64,000 nucleotides of DNA from Lichenicola cladoniae (lineage in GTDB: Bacteria > Pseudomonadota > Alphaproteobacteria > Acetobacterales > Acetobacteraceae): contig NZ_CP053711.1 of the NCBI RefSeq assembly GCF_013201075.1, positions 1-64,000 of the forward strand, written 5' to 3'. Under the pieces are notes generated by a model. It saw only the letters and a list, made by a program, of their open reading frames with translations. It was not told where the DNA came from and did no database searches. Within the stretch, counting starts at the first letter, position 1; every line of letters begins with the position of its first letter. Shown here piece after piece: positions 34,201 to 42,154 of the stretch. The position numbers and the translations under genes were made by a program.

Positions 34201-34342
34201 CATGGTGGGTGGGTTGCTGGTCTCCCAGGTGCTGACGCTATTCACCACGCCGGTCGTGTATCTCTACATGGACAAGCTCAGCAAATGGTTCGGCCGCCTG
34301 AGCCGTCGTCGGATCGGGGATGAGGTTGCAAAGCCCGCGTGA
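31232..34342 (+). CDS. RND multidrug efflux transporter (MdtB/MdtC-like)
   Basis: 1036 residues, the normal family length. N-terminal [41 protein letters not shown] is the first TM helix and porter start. [21 protein letters not shown] (~405) carries the paired Asp of the proton relay. The internal repeat with its second periplasmic loop follows. [30 protein letters not shown] is the TM10-11 motif, and a last TM ends near [22 protein letters not shown]. Exports hydrophobic drugs or other toxic compounds by proton antiport. Translationally coupled to the adaptor. Confidence 0.95.
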   Translation: [1036 protein letters not shown]

Positions 34343-34406
34343 TATTAATTCAATGCTTCGAGGCGGAAGGAAATCCGCAGGCTATGTGTACTTGCAATCT
34401 GACATG

Positions 34407-34898
34407 GCATTGTCACGTTAATTGGTGGAGATTGGAAGTAGGCTTGCAGCAATTGGGTTGGCACGATCACCCGGTGCTTTGAGCACATGTTTCCTGTGTC
34501 CATATTTCGAAAGCTTTGGCACGCACTGCACGGTAGCGGCCTGCCGTCATCAGGTGGCGTCGCGGTCGGAAGTGCCCGGAGATGAAGGCGTGCGCGGAGA
34601 GGAAACGTTGTGCCTGCCGCATCGACTTGAAGCGCTGCATGTGCCGCTCTCGCCGCCGGGTTGGACGGTGAGAGTTTTCGGCCCGGTTGTTCAGGAAACG
34701 GCTTTCGCGGTGCTCGGCATCGGGCAGCAGCTCGCGTCTCGCCACCCCGTAGCTCTTCAGCTTGTCCGTCACCACGACGCGGGGCGTATAAGATAGACCA
34801 CTCAGCAGGCGCTTGAAGAAGCGCTTTGCCGCTGTGCCATCCCGGCGACTTTGCACCAGGATGTCCAGCACGACGCCGTTACAGATGAATTTCCGCAC
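34407..34898 (-). pseudogene. IS6-family transposase C-terminal fragment (IS6-C copy 1)
   Basis: Encodes RDGTAAKRFFKRLLSGLSYTPRVVVTDKLKSYGVARRELLPDAEHRESRFLNNRAENSHRPTRRRERHMQRFKSM, the second Asp and the Glu-containing half of an IS6/IS240 DDE domain. The IS end GGCATTGTCACGTTAA is at 34407. The N-terminal half is missing, cut next to the cupredoxin-like gene. A second fragment of the same element lies at 54837-55180. Confidence 0.85.
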
Positions 34899-34902
34899 GC
34901 TA

Positions 34903-35307
34903 TTAATGAACCTTAAGTTGGTTCACTACGTTAAGGGTCCCGACTTTTATAACTCCGTTCTGTCGGGTGGAAAGGAAATATCGACCTGCCTGAAGCCCTT
35001 GAATTGGAATGCGTGTTCTAACTGGAATATCTGTATGCGTAGAAATACCTGAATGCTTGCCAGCACGAAGATATCGTTCGCGAATTCCCAGGCTCCTGCT
35101 GAAGAATAGCACCTCGTGCTCATATGAGTAAGCGTCAATTGCAAGCGTAAAAGGCGTGTTTGCAGGAACCTGGATCACAGCCGGCTCGAAAGTGTTGTTT
35201 TCAACAGTGACATATCGAGTGATTCGCCCATCAATCTTCCAGTCAGGAATGGCACATCCCATAAGGAGAACTACAGACATGTAGGGAGCAAGGCGTAGGA
35301 CCATCAA
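34903..35307 (-). CDS. Cupredoxin-like lipoprotein
   Basis: 134 residues. Signal peptide with lipobox VVLLMGCAIPDW (Cys at ~18). The mature part YVTVENNTFEPAVIQVPANTPFTLAIDAYSYEHEVLFFSRSLG resembles cupredoxin-1/EfeO-type domains, followed by YFLSTRQNGVIKVGTLNV near the end. Classical copper ligands are only partly recognisable (His in YEHE), so metal binding is unproven. It lies 100 nt downstream of a TonB-dependent receptor on the same strand and may pass on a metal ligand. The IS6-C fragment begins right after the gene. Confidence 0.65.
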   Translation of the reverse strand: MMVLRLAPYMSVVLLMGCAIPDWKIDGRITRYVTVENNTFEPAVIQVPANTPFTLAIDAYSYEHEVLFFSRSLGIRERYLRAGKHSGISTHTDIPVRTRIPIQGLQAGRYFLSTRQNGVIKVGTLNVVNQLKVH

Positions 35308-35407
35308 GTCTATTCAACCATTTTTAGGTGCGAAAACAAATTTGTTCAGCCTATTTATCGGCGTTTTTCCAAAGTTACGTCGGGTCTAGGTCTATCCTGA
35401 AAAAGAC

Positions 35408-37621
35408 TCAAAAACGCTGCGTGATGCCCGCCAGGATGGTACGGCGTAGACCATATTGAGGTGCGCCGACACCTATGCCACTCCCATCTCGGATGATATA
35501 GCGGCGATCCAATAGGTTTAGCAGGTCAAGCCGGAGGACGGTGCCGCGCAATACAAGGCTTTTGAAGCTCTGAACCAGCGCGAGATTGACAGTGTAGTAT
35601 CCCGGCAATGCACGGCCGTTTGGCGTTGACCCATCGGCACGTAGTCCGGAGCCTACCACCATGTCCGCAGAGGTGCGCAGTGGGTGAGTGGTTGCGTGGA
35701 ACAAGGCATAAGCGGCGCCTGCCGAGCCTGTCCAACGCTGATCATGGTCGAGATGCACCCAGCGGTTGCGGATATAGGCTAGGTCGTCAGCGCTAAAATC
35801 GAATTGCGACGACGTGATATCCTTACCAATCGCGCGAGACCAGGCGACATTGCCATACAATGATAGCGGGCCTTTGTCGTAGGAGAGACTGGCTTCGTAG
35901 CCATGCACTTCGCCTTTAGCGTAATTGAACGCCGATAAGATGATTGGCGCGCCAAATTGTCCTTCATCAATTAGATTGGTCGCCTGCTTGTAGTAGGCGT
36001 CGAGACCAATGTGAACACCAGGAAATAAGATCTGATCAATACCGCCGTCAAAATAATGGTCACGCTCCGGCTGGACTTTCCCGTTCTGAGTGAGTTCCGA
36101 CGCGGCACTGGTATTCTGGAATCTGCTAATGGTGTCGTTTGTCACTTCTTCGAAAGGCGGCGGCGTAAAATAGCGTGAGTAGCCTGCATGGAGGGTGGTG
36201 CTACTCGTCGGACGCCAGACGACGTTAACCCGGGGGCTGAACTGGGAAGCGCTGACGTACTCGCTGACGCCATCAAAGCGTACGCCGTAGTTGATCGTCA
36301 ACCGCGGTAGTATGCTCCACTCGTCTTGCAGGTAGAGGCCGTAGACGAGGCCAGTCTTTCCGCTGCCACTCTGAATGCTTACAGGCATGTTGCTATAAAT
36401 CGGGCTTCCATCAAAGGCAGAGCCGATTTGAGGCGAAACAACGGAATTAGTACTAGCTATGTTCCGCTCGATAAACGCCTGCTCTCCAAAACGCAAGGTG
36501 TGGCTGTCATTGATCCGCCAGCTTGTGTCTGTTTGCCAGCCGGTTGACATCACCGAGCGCGCGGCTGTCTGACCTATGCCGTCGAACAACAGGTCGCCAA
36601 TGGGATCGGGCGAGTAATACAGGCTGCTGTAGCGGGTGAAAACTGAACTCTGCAGCGTCAAGCTGCCGATCTGCTTTTGTAGCGATAGAATCCCGAAATC
36701 GGTAATCTCTTTTTGATGCTCAGTAAGGTCCCGGCTTTTGTAGTTAGTGATACCATTGTCAGAAATACCCAGATCGGGTACCTGCTCAGGGTTGTTTGGG
36801 ATCTGGTATTCGGCATCCGAGATGCCGGCAATCAAGCTCACGCGGGTGTCAGCATCAGCGGTGAAAGTTAGCTTTGTTAAGCCGTGATATTGGTTGCTGA
36901 GGTCATGGACGGCATTGAATGAGCTGGTCGGGTTTTCGATGCCAATCCGATTATGCAATGTGTCCCCAGTCACAAAGAGGTCCCAGCGCCCTGCTGAGGC
37001 GCCGTAGGCAAATGATGGTTGGAGATAGTCGCGAGCGCCACCGTAAAGCGAAACCTCACCACCAGGCGCATTGATACCCGTCTTGACATCGATGTTAATG
37101 ACCGCTGCGGTCAGAAAGCCATACTGTGCTGGTAGGGCTCCGGTAGTCAGAGACAGGTTGTTCGCAAAGCGTGTCTGAAGGCTTTGGCCAAATACAGCTA
37201 GCCCTTCAGGAAGCTGCACGCCATCGATCCGAAACTGAACCTCGTTATGGTCGCCGCGAACGTGGATTTGACCGAAGCTATCCTGCGCCACTCCAGGTGC
37301 CTGCAAAAGGACTTGGTTGAGCGGCGTGTTTTCGCCCTGAGGAATGTTATGCAGCGCGCCGGAGCCGAACCGGTAGACTTGGGCACCAAGGCTCGGCTGC
37401 AAAGCGGACCGTGCTCGGTCGAGGCGCACCGTGACTTGTTCCGGCTTGTCTACAATGTCTGATACCGCTTGTGGGACATGTCCCGAAGAGCCGTTACCTG
37501 GCGCCGCTTCAGCCCTATTTGTTGGCGGGATCGGCGCAGACTGTGCAATAGCTGGATAACTCGTAACGATCTGAGCTGAAGTTGCCGACACGACGGCAGC
37601 GATTCGAAATTGACGGAACAT
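35408..37621 (-). CDS. TonB-dependent outer-membrane receptor
   Basis: 737 residues. The signal peptide ends near YPAIAQSAPIPP. A TonB-box-like EQVTVRL precedes the plug domain (GENTPLNQVLLQAPGVAQDSFGQIHVRGDHNEVQFRIDGVQLPEGL, ~95-150), then the 22-strand barrel and a terminal Phe (ILAGITQRF), as in outer-membrane proteins. Substrate unknown. The plug resembles receptors annotated for vitamin or metal complexes, and the neighbouring cupredoxin-like lipoprotein supports a metal. Composition is slightly less GC-rich than the pump genes. Confidence 0.9.
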   Translation of the reverse strand: MFRQFRIAAVVSATSAQIVTSYPAIAQSAPIPPTNRAEAAPGNGSSGHVPQAVSDIVDKPEQVTVRLDRARSALQPSLGAQVYRFGSGALHNIPQGENTPLNQVLLQAPGVAQDSFGQIHVRGDHNEVQFRIDGVQLPEGLAVFGQSLQTRFANNLSLTTGALPAQYGFLTAAVINIDVKTGINAPGGEVSLYGGARDYLQPSFAYGASAGRWDLFVTGDTLHNRIGIENPTSSFNAVHDLSNQYHGLTKLTFTADADTRVSLIAGISDAEYQIPNNPEQVPDLGISDNGITNYKSRDLTEHQKEITDFGILSLQKQIGSLTLQSSVFTRYSSLYYSPDPIGDLLFDGIGQTAARSVMSTGWQTDTSWRINDSHTLRFGEQAFIERNIASTNSVVSPQIGSAFDGSPIYSNMPVSIQSGSGKTGLVYGLYLQDEWSILPRLTINYGVRFDGVSEYVSASQFSPRVNVVWRPTSSTTLHAGYSRYFTPPPFEEVTNDTISRFQNTSAASELTQNGKVQPERDHYFDGGIDQILFPGVHIGLDAYYKQATNLIDEGQFGAPIILSAFNYAKGEVHGYEASLSYDKGPLSLYGNVAWSRAIGKDITSSQFDFSADDLAYIRNRWVHLDHDQRWTGSAGAAYALFHATTHPLRTSADMVVGSGLRADGSTPNGRALPGYYTVNLALVQSFKSLVLRGTVLRLDLLNLLDRRYIIRDGSGIGVGAPQYGLRRTILAGITQRF

Positions 37622-37849
37622 GCAGACCCGGCACTATGTTATGTTATACCATTCTAGGGCCATGATCAGGGCGTGTCTAGACATGTTACGACAGGAAGGA
37701 AGGCGCAGCTACCGACAAGCTATGACCCTCCCTGAACGCGGGCTGTTAATCCTCGAGCTTGGGTAGGTGCCCATTGCGCTTTTCCCATGGGGGTTAGCAC
37801 GCCTCGCGAACGTAGACCGGCCAGGATCGTGCGAAGACAACTCGTGACG

Positions 37850-38531
37850 AGGGAGAGCACCAGCCACAACGGGACGTGGAACGGGCCCGACCGCCTCCCT
37901 TGTGACGCAAGCAGGACGGCGATGATGCCCATGGTCTTCTGTGCGTCGTTGCCGCCGTGGCCAAGGCTGATCAGGGAAGAGGAGATCGTCTGCAGGCCGC
38001 GATAGCGCCGGTCGACGCCGAACGGGCCAACTGGCGGGATCCCCAGTAGGTTGCCAGCATCAGGATCATCGCCAGGGTCAGGCCGATTGCCGGCGAAAGC
38101 ACGATCGCGGCTTCAATGGTGCCCAGCCCATGCCACAGGATGTCCCCTGGACCAGCCTTGGCAATGCCGGCGCCGATCAGGCCGCCGATCAGGGCATGGC
38201 TGCTGGAGGACGGAATGCCGAAGATCCAGGTGAGGACGTTCCAGGCGATCGCGCCGACCACGGCACCGAAAACGACCTGAGCGTCGATCAGCTCCGGCGT
38301 AACCAGGCCGGCACCAACGGTATGGGCCACGTGCAGACCAAAGACGAGGAACGCGATGAAGTTGAAGAACGCGGCGACCAGCACTGCGGTGAGGGGGCGC
38401 ATGACCCGGGTGGAGACGACGGTGGCGATCGAATTGGCAGAGTCATGCATGCCGTTGAGGAAGGCGAACAGCAGAGCAACGCCAACCAGAGCGATCAGAC
38501 CCGGCAGGCTCAGGATCATGCCGTGGGCCAT
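37850..38531 (-). pseudogene. pitA: PitA-type inorganic phosphate transporter, frameshifted and truncated
   Basis: The start MAHGMILSLPGLIALVGVALLFAFLNGMHDSANSIATVVSTRVM carries the PiT signature GxHDxAN. The frame runs through five TM helices to about 38040, then breaks. In another frame GVDRRYRGLQTISSSLISLGHGGNDAQKTMGIIAVLLASQ follows, the second signature, and homology stops after FHVPLWLVLS. The last third of the family is missing. It lies 4 bases after the DUF47 gene. Low-affinity phosphate (metal-phosphate) uptake is therefore lost. Confidence 0.85.
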
Positions 38532-38535
38532 CTGT

Positions 38536-39167
38536 TCAGGCTTGCTCCACCATGATTCCCTCGATCACGTCGGCGACGTCCTCGCAACGATCGACGACGC
38601 TCTCGATCAGATCGTACACTTTCTCCACTGTCAGCTTGGTGCCGGCAGATGCCGTTCCGGTGAACAAGGTCTGCAGGCCCGCGCTCATGAGGTCATCGGC
38701 CCTTCCTTCGGCCTCCCGGACCTGTTCCTGCATGCACTGGAGCTGGTCGACGTTGCGGTCGATCGCGGAGAGGAGCGGCATTGCATTGCGGATTGCCTGC
38801 GTCGCCTGCCCCGCGCAATCCGCCATGTTGAGCATCTCCGGCGTATAGTCGATGGCGTCGAGGTGAAGACGGCGCCCGGTTTCCTTCATCAGGTCGATCG
38901 TGTCATCGAGGGCCGTGGTCAGGTCGAGATCTGAGAGCGGTCGAACGGGGTGATGAAGCTGTGATGGATCGCCTTCAGGGTCTGCCGTGTAACCTCGTCC
39001 GCAGCCTCCTCGAAGTCACAGAGCGCCTGGTAGTTTGCCTTGCTCTCCTCACCGGACAGGAGCGCCCGGAATGCGATCGCGCCGTTCACCACTTGGTAGG
39101 CATGGGTTGTAAGACGCGCGACGAACTGCTCGTTCCTGGGCATCAATGATCTGAAAAACTGGAACAT
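38536..39167 (-). pseudogene. DUF47/PhoU-like Pit accessory protein, frameshifted
   Basis: MFQFFRSLMPRNEQFVARLTTHAYQVVNGAIAFRALL and ADEVTRQTLKAIHHSFITPFDRSQ are the N-terminal half. The continuation DLTTALDDTIDLMKETGRRLHLDAIDYTPEMLNMAD is in another frame from about 38930. The extra CA (or one missing base) in TCTCAGATCTC explains the shift. DUF47 proteins sit beside pit genes and regulate them. Both genes of this operon carry a frameshift, so the locus is dead or both base calls are wrong. Confidence 0.8.
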
Positions 39168-39435
39168 CCTGCCTCATCGTCCAGAGCCGCCGGTCCCAGC
39201 AGCCTTGTTATAGACGATGCAGCGTCACTGGCCAGATCAGAGCGCTATCGATTCCGGTTCCTCGTCAGACGGTCGCTCGGGCTTGCAGCCGCTGCTCGCT
39301 CGTCTGATCGGACCACGGCCCAGCTCGGCATCAGGCTGCTCGCAATGCGTTTGCAAAACAGACGTTCGGCTAGGCGACTTGCAATAAAGTGGGTATATGC
39401 ACAAGTTCGAGGGATCAGGGGACGGTAACAAATCA

Positions 39436-39882
39436 CTAGACGCCGAAATCCTCAATCAAGAGCGCCAAACCGCCTTCTGAAACGAGATTGATAGCTTTAT
39501 CCCGGGCAAACCATACCCGCTGTCGCTCATCCCGCTCATCCCAGGTTTCGAGTTCGCTTTTAACCAGCAGCGGATAGACCTTGATGGTCATCAACCGGTC
39601 ATCACCGTCAGGCAGCGTTTTGCTGGCAGCAAAGAAACCGATCGGCTTTTTGCTGATGCGGCCAGACACACCGGCCTCCTGAAGAGCCTCCAATGCTGCG
39701 GTCTGCCATCCTTTTCTCCCTTTCATTGGCCAGCCCTTGGGGATGATCCAGCGACCAGTGCCTCGAGACGTCAGCAGCAGGATTTCGAGTGCTCCAGTCA
39801 GGGTCCGGCGATAGGGCAGCGCTGCATGTTGAACGTCACCCGAGCGGTCAGTTTTTGCCATAAGCTGTAGCGGCTCTCCCAA
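39436..39882 (-). CDS. Nudix hydrolase, DIPP-like, with altered Nudix box
   Basis: 148 residues: AALPYRRTLTGALEILLLTSRGTGRWIIPKGWPMKGRKGWQTAALEALQEAGVSG. The GWPMKG start and the terminal AGV fit the alphaproteobacterial diphosphoinositol-phosphohydrolase-like subgroup. In the Nudix box, however, REUxEE reads LEALQE: the Arg is replaced, as often in this subgroup, and the first of the two last Glu is Gln. That Glu normally binds the metal, so activity may be reduced or lost. A stand-alone gene. Confidence 0.8.
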   Translation of the reverse strand: MGEPLQLMAKTDRSGDVQHAALPYRRTLTGALEILLLTSRGTGRWIIPKGWPMKGRKGWQTAALEALQEAGVSGRISKKPIGFFAASKTLPDGDDRLMTIKVYPLLVKSELETWDERDERQRVWFARDKAINLVSEGGLALLIEDFGV

Positions 39883-40170
39883 ATCCCTTGGTGTGGACCC
39901 TCTTCTGAAGACCCACCAGCTTTCGATCGCCCTGGCACCATGGGCGACTGGCTGCGCGTACCGATCGAGTCAGTCTGCTCACATCGAGGTTTACCCCGAC
40001 CTTGACCGCGGTCAAGGCAGGCATGCTCTTGACATCTTCCATTTGGCGAGGGCCATCACTGTCGGACTGCCTGATATCGGCTCTGCCTCAAACTTGGTAA
40101 TTATGGATCTGAGGTTGACCCGGATGGTGTTGGCCGCGCGGATGTCGATCAAAACAAGTATCCGTTGTGA
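39883..40170. other. Intergenic stretch beside IS110, with 18-bp palindrome
   Basis: No convincing gene. A perfect palindrome CCTTGACCGCGGTCAAGG lies at 40000-40017; the shape is that of a MerR-family or similar operator, but no regulator gene is next to it. The part next to 40170 should be the right end of the IS110 element. Confidence 0.45.
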
Positions 40171-41157
40171 TCAAGCGCCTTTTGGGGTCCAAATCCGATT
40201 ATCGCGCAGCAGCGCGTTCGCGAGGATGATGAGCTTCCGCATGACCGCGGTAATGGCGAGCTTGGCATGCTTGCCGCTGTCGACGAGCCGACTGTAGACC
40301 CGCTTCAGGTCTGGATTGAACCGCATGGCGACGAGCGCGGGCATGTAGAGCGCCTGTCGAAAGCAAGCGCGCCCACCTCGTATAAAGCTTTTACCCTGCC
40401 ATTTGCCGGATTGGCGCGTGATTGGGGCTAGGCCTGCCAGCGATGCGGCCTGCGCCTCATCCATGGTTCCAAGTTCGGGCATATCGGCAAGAAGAGCCTG
40501 GGCTGTGACATAACCCAGGCCTGGAATGCTCAAGAGAATTTCACGTCGTCGGACCAGAACGGGATCATTCGCCATGATAGTGTCCAAGGTGGCGTCCAAG
40601 GACGTGATCTGGGCTTCGATTTGCCGCAGACGATGCCGGGCATGACGCCTGAGGAGATCGATTGTCAGGATTTGAGCCCGGTTGAGGGTTGCCGTACGAT
40701 CCCGCATCAGACTGCGCCGAGCGGCTACAAGTTCGGCGAGTTGGTTTTGTGTTTCGCTACGAACCAGACGGGCGATAGGTTCGAGCAGGGCACCGAACCG
40801 CGCCAGCATCAGGGCATCGACACGATCAGTCTTCGCCAGCTTGCCTGTGGCCTCGGCGAAACGTCGCGCCTGACGCGGATTGACCTTGGCGATGGTCAAC
40901 CCGGCGGCATCGAGCCGCTGTTCCAATCCTCTGTGGTAAGTTCCGGTAGCCTCGAATACCACACGCGTTACCTGGTTCTTGCTGATCCAACGCAACAGCA
41001 CCATGTGGCCCTTCCGCGTATTGGCGACACGCGTTGTATCGCCGGTTGGGTAGCGCGCGGCATCGAGATGATCCTTGGAAACATCGATGCCGATCGTGAT
41101 CGGCGCTTCCACAATGAGAGGCTTGGCAGTTGAAGTGATAGGCTTCATCTTTTCCAT
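40171..41157 (-). CDS. IS110-family transposase (DEDD recombinase)
   Basis: 328 residues, intact. The N-terminal RuvC-like DEDD domain has ITIGIDVSKDHLDAARY (Asp), TRVVFEATGTYHRGLEQRL (Glu) and KLAKTDRVDALMLARF (Asp-x2-Asp). The C-terminal Tnp_20 domain has LLSIPGLGYVTAQALLADMPELGTM and the serine-containing KSFIRGGRACFRQALY. Members of this family are guided by a structured bridge RNA encoded in the flanking non-coding end, here probably 41158-41320. IS110 elements have no clear inverted ends. Confidence 0.93.
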   Translation of the reverse strand: MEKMKPITSTAKPLIVEAPITIGIDVSKDHLDAARYPTGDTTRVANTRKGHMVLLRWISKNQVTRVVFEATGTYHRGLEQRLDAAGLTIAKVNPRQARRFAEATGKLAKTDRVDALMLARFGALLEPIARLVRSETQNQLAELVAARRSLMRDRTATLNRAQILTIDLLRRHARHRLRQIEAQITSLDATLDTIMANDPVLVRRREILLSIPGLGYVTAQALLADMPELGTMDEAQAASLAGLAPITRQSGKWQGKSFIRGGRACFRQALYMPALVAMRFNPDLKRVYSRLVDSGKHAKLAITAVMRKLIILANALLRDNRIWTPKGA

Positions 41158-41239
41158 GTCCTATGCTTGTCGTCCGAGGCCAGACCTCAGGTATCCGTTC
41201 AGGGCACAAGGAAAAGAAGGGGCGGTCATACTCTAGAAC

Positions 41240-41310
41240 GGCCCATAATGGCCCGGGTGTTACCGACCCGTCCCCTTCCCGTTGCTTCCGGGCGGCCACC
41301 CGGTAGCAAC
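41240..41310 (-). ncRNA. Candidate IS110 bridge-RNA region
   Basis: Upstream of the transposase, three hairpins follow each other: 41281-41310 (GTTGCT and CCGGG arms paired with CCCGG and AGCAAC), 41254-41270 (CGGGT loop ACCCG) and 41240-41253 (GGCC loop GGCC). IS110-group elements encode their bridge RNA in exactly this 5' flank. The loops have not been matched to target or donor sequences here. Confidence 0.45.
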
Positions 41311-41395
41311 GGTCCTTTATCGCACGCAGCGACAGCAAAAGTCATAAGACAAGGGTGTTATGTACTTCGGTGAGGCTGCGGTTTAATGGAGATGG

Positions 41396-41478
41396 ATGTC
41401 TCCCGTGCTGCCGCGCAAGCCCTACCCATCTGACGTCAGCGACAAGGAATGGTCGCTGGTTGTCCAGTATCGGACGCT
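41396..41478 (+). pseudogene. IS5-type transposase N-terminal fragment
   Basis: Reads MSPVLPRKPYPSDVSDKEWSLVVQYRTLMTEA, the start of an IS5/IS4-group transposase (KPYPSDVSDxEW). It is cut where the IS3 end begins. It is a different element from the intact IS5 at 42155. Confidence 0.6.
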
Positions 41479-41553
41479 GATGACGGAGGCGGTGACCCTA
41501 CCCCCTGGAACGCCCTCGTTCTAAAGCTAGAAACCGTCACCAGGAGACGGAAA

Positions 41554-41905
41554 ATGAAGCGGTCAAGGTTTACGCAAGAGCAGATCATTGGCGTGCTGAA
41601 GGAGCACCAGGCGGGAGCGACGGCTGTCGATCTGTGTCGCAAGCACGGCATTAGCGACGCGACGTTCTACACGTGGCGGTCGAAATACGGCGGCATGGAG
41701 GTATCGGACGCACGCAAGCTGAAGGGGCTCGAGGATGAGAATGCCAAGCTCAAGAAGCTGCTGGCGGAGCCAGATGCTGGACGTAGCGACGCTAAAGGAG
41801 ATGTTGGCAAAAAACTTCTGACGCCCGGCGCGCGGCGTGCGGCCGTGACCTGGGCGATTAAACAGAAGGGCTACTCGCAACTGCGAGCGTGTGGATTGTT
41901 CGAGC
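41554..41905 (+). pseudogene. IS3-family transposase fragment (OrfA plus start of OrfB)
   Basis: From ATG 41554: MKRSRFTQEQIIGVLKEHQAGATAVDLCRKHGISDATFYTWRSKYGG, the HTH of IS3/IS407 OrfA, with leucine-zipper LEDENAKLKKLLAE. The OrfB opening TPGARRAAVTWAIKQKGYSQLRACGLF follows in the same frame and stops at about 41905, where IS110 remnants begin. No DDE domain is left, so it is dead. Confidence 0.8.
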
Positions 41906-42154
41906 TAGACGCAGCAGAAACCCGGATAGTTGCTAGCGGGGCCGCCGCAGGCTGCGCACCGCTGCCCGACGCGCTCGAACGAGATCGTAGACGGCTTTGT
42001 GTGCCTGCTCATGTATCTAATGCCGGTGGTTCGCCGGCGCGGTGCAGCTTGGCAAAACTGATCGCATCCCGACGGTCGGTCTTGATCCGGTCGCCCGCCT
42101 GAATTGGGATCAGTGAGGGAGCAACCACGATCCACTCGTACCCTGCTGCGCTTA

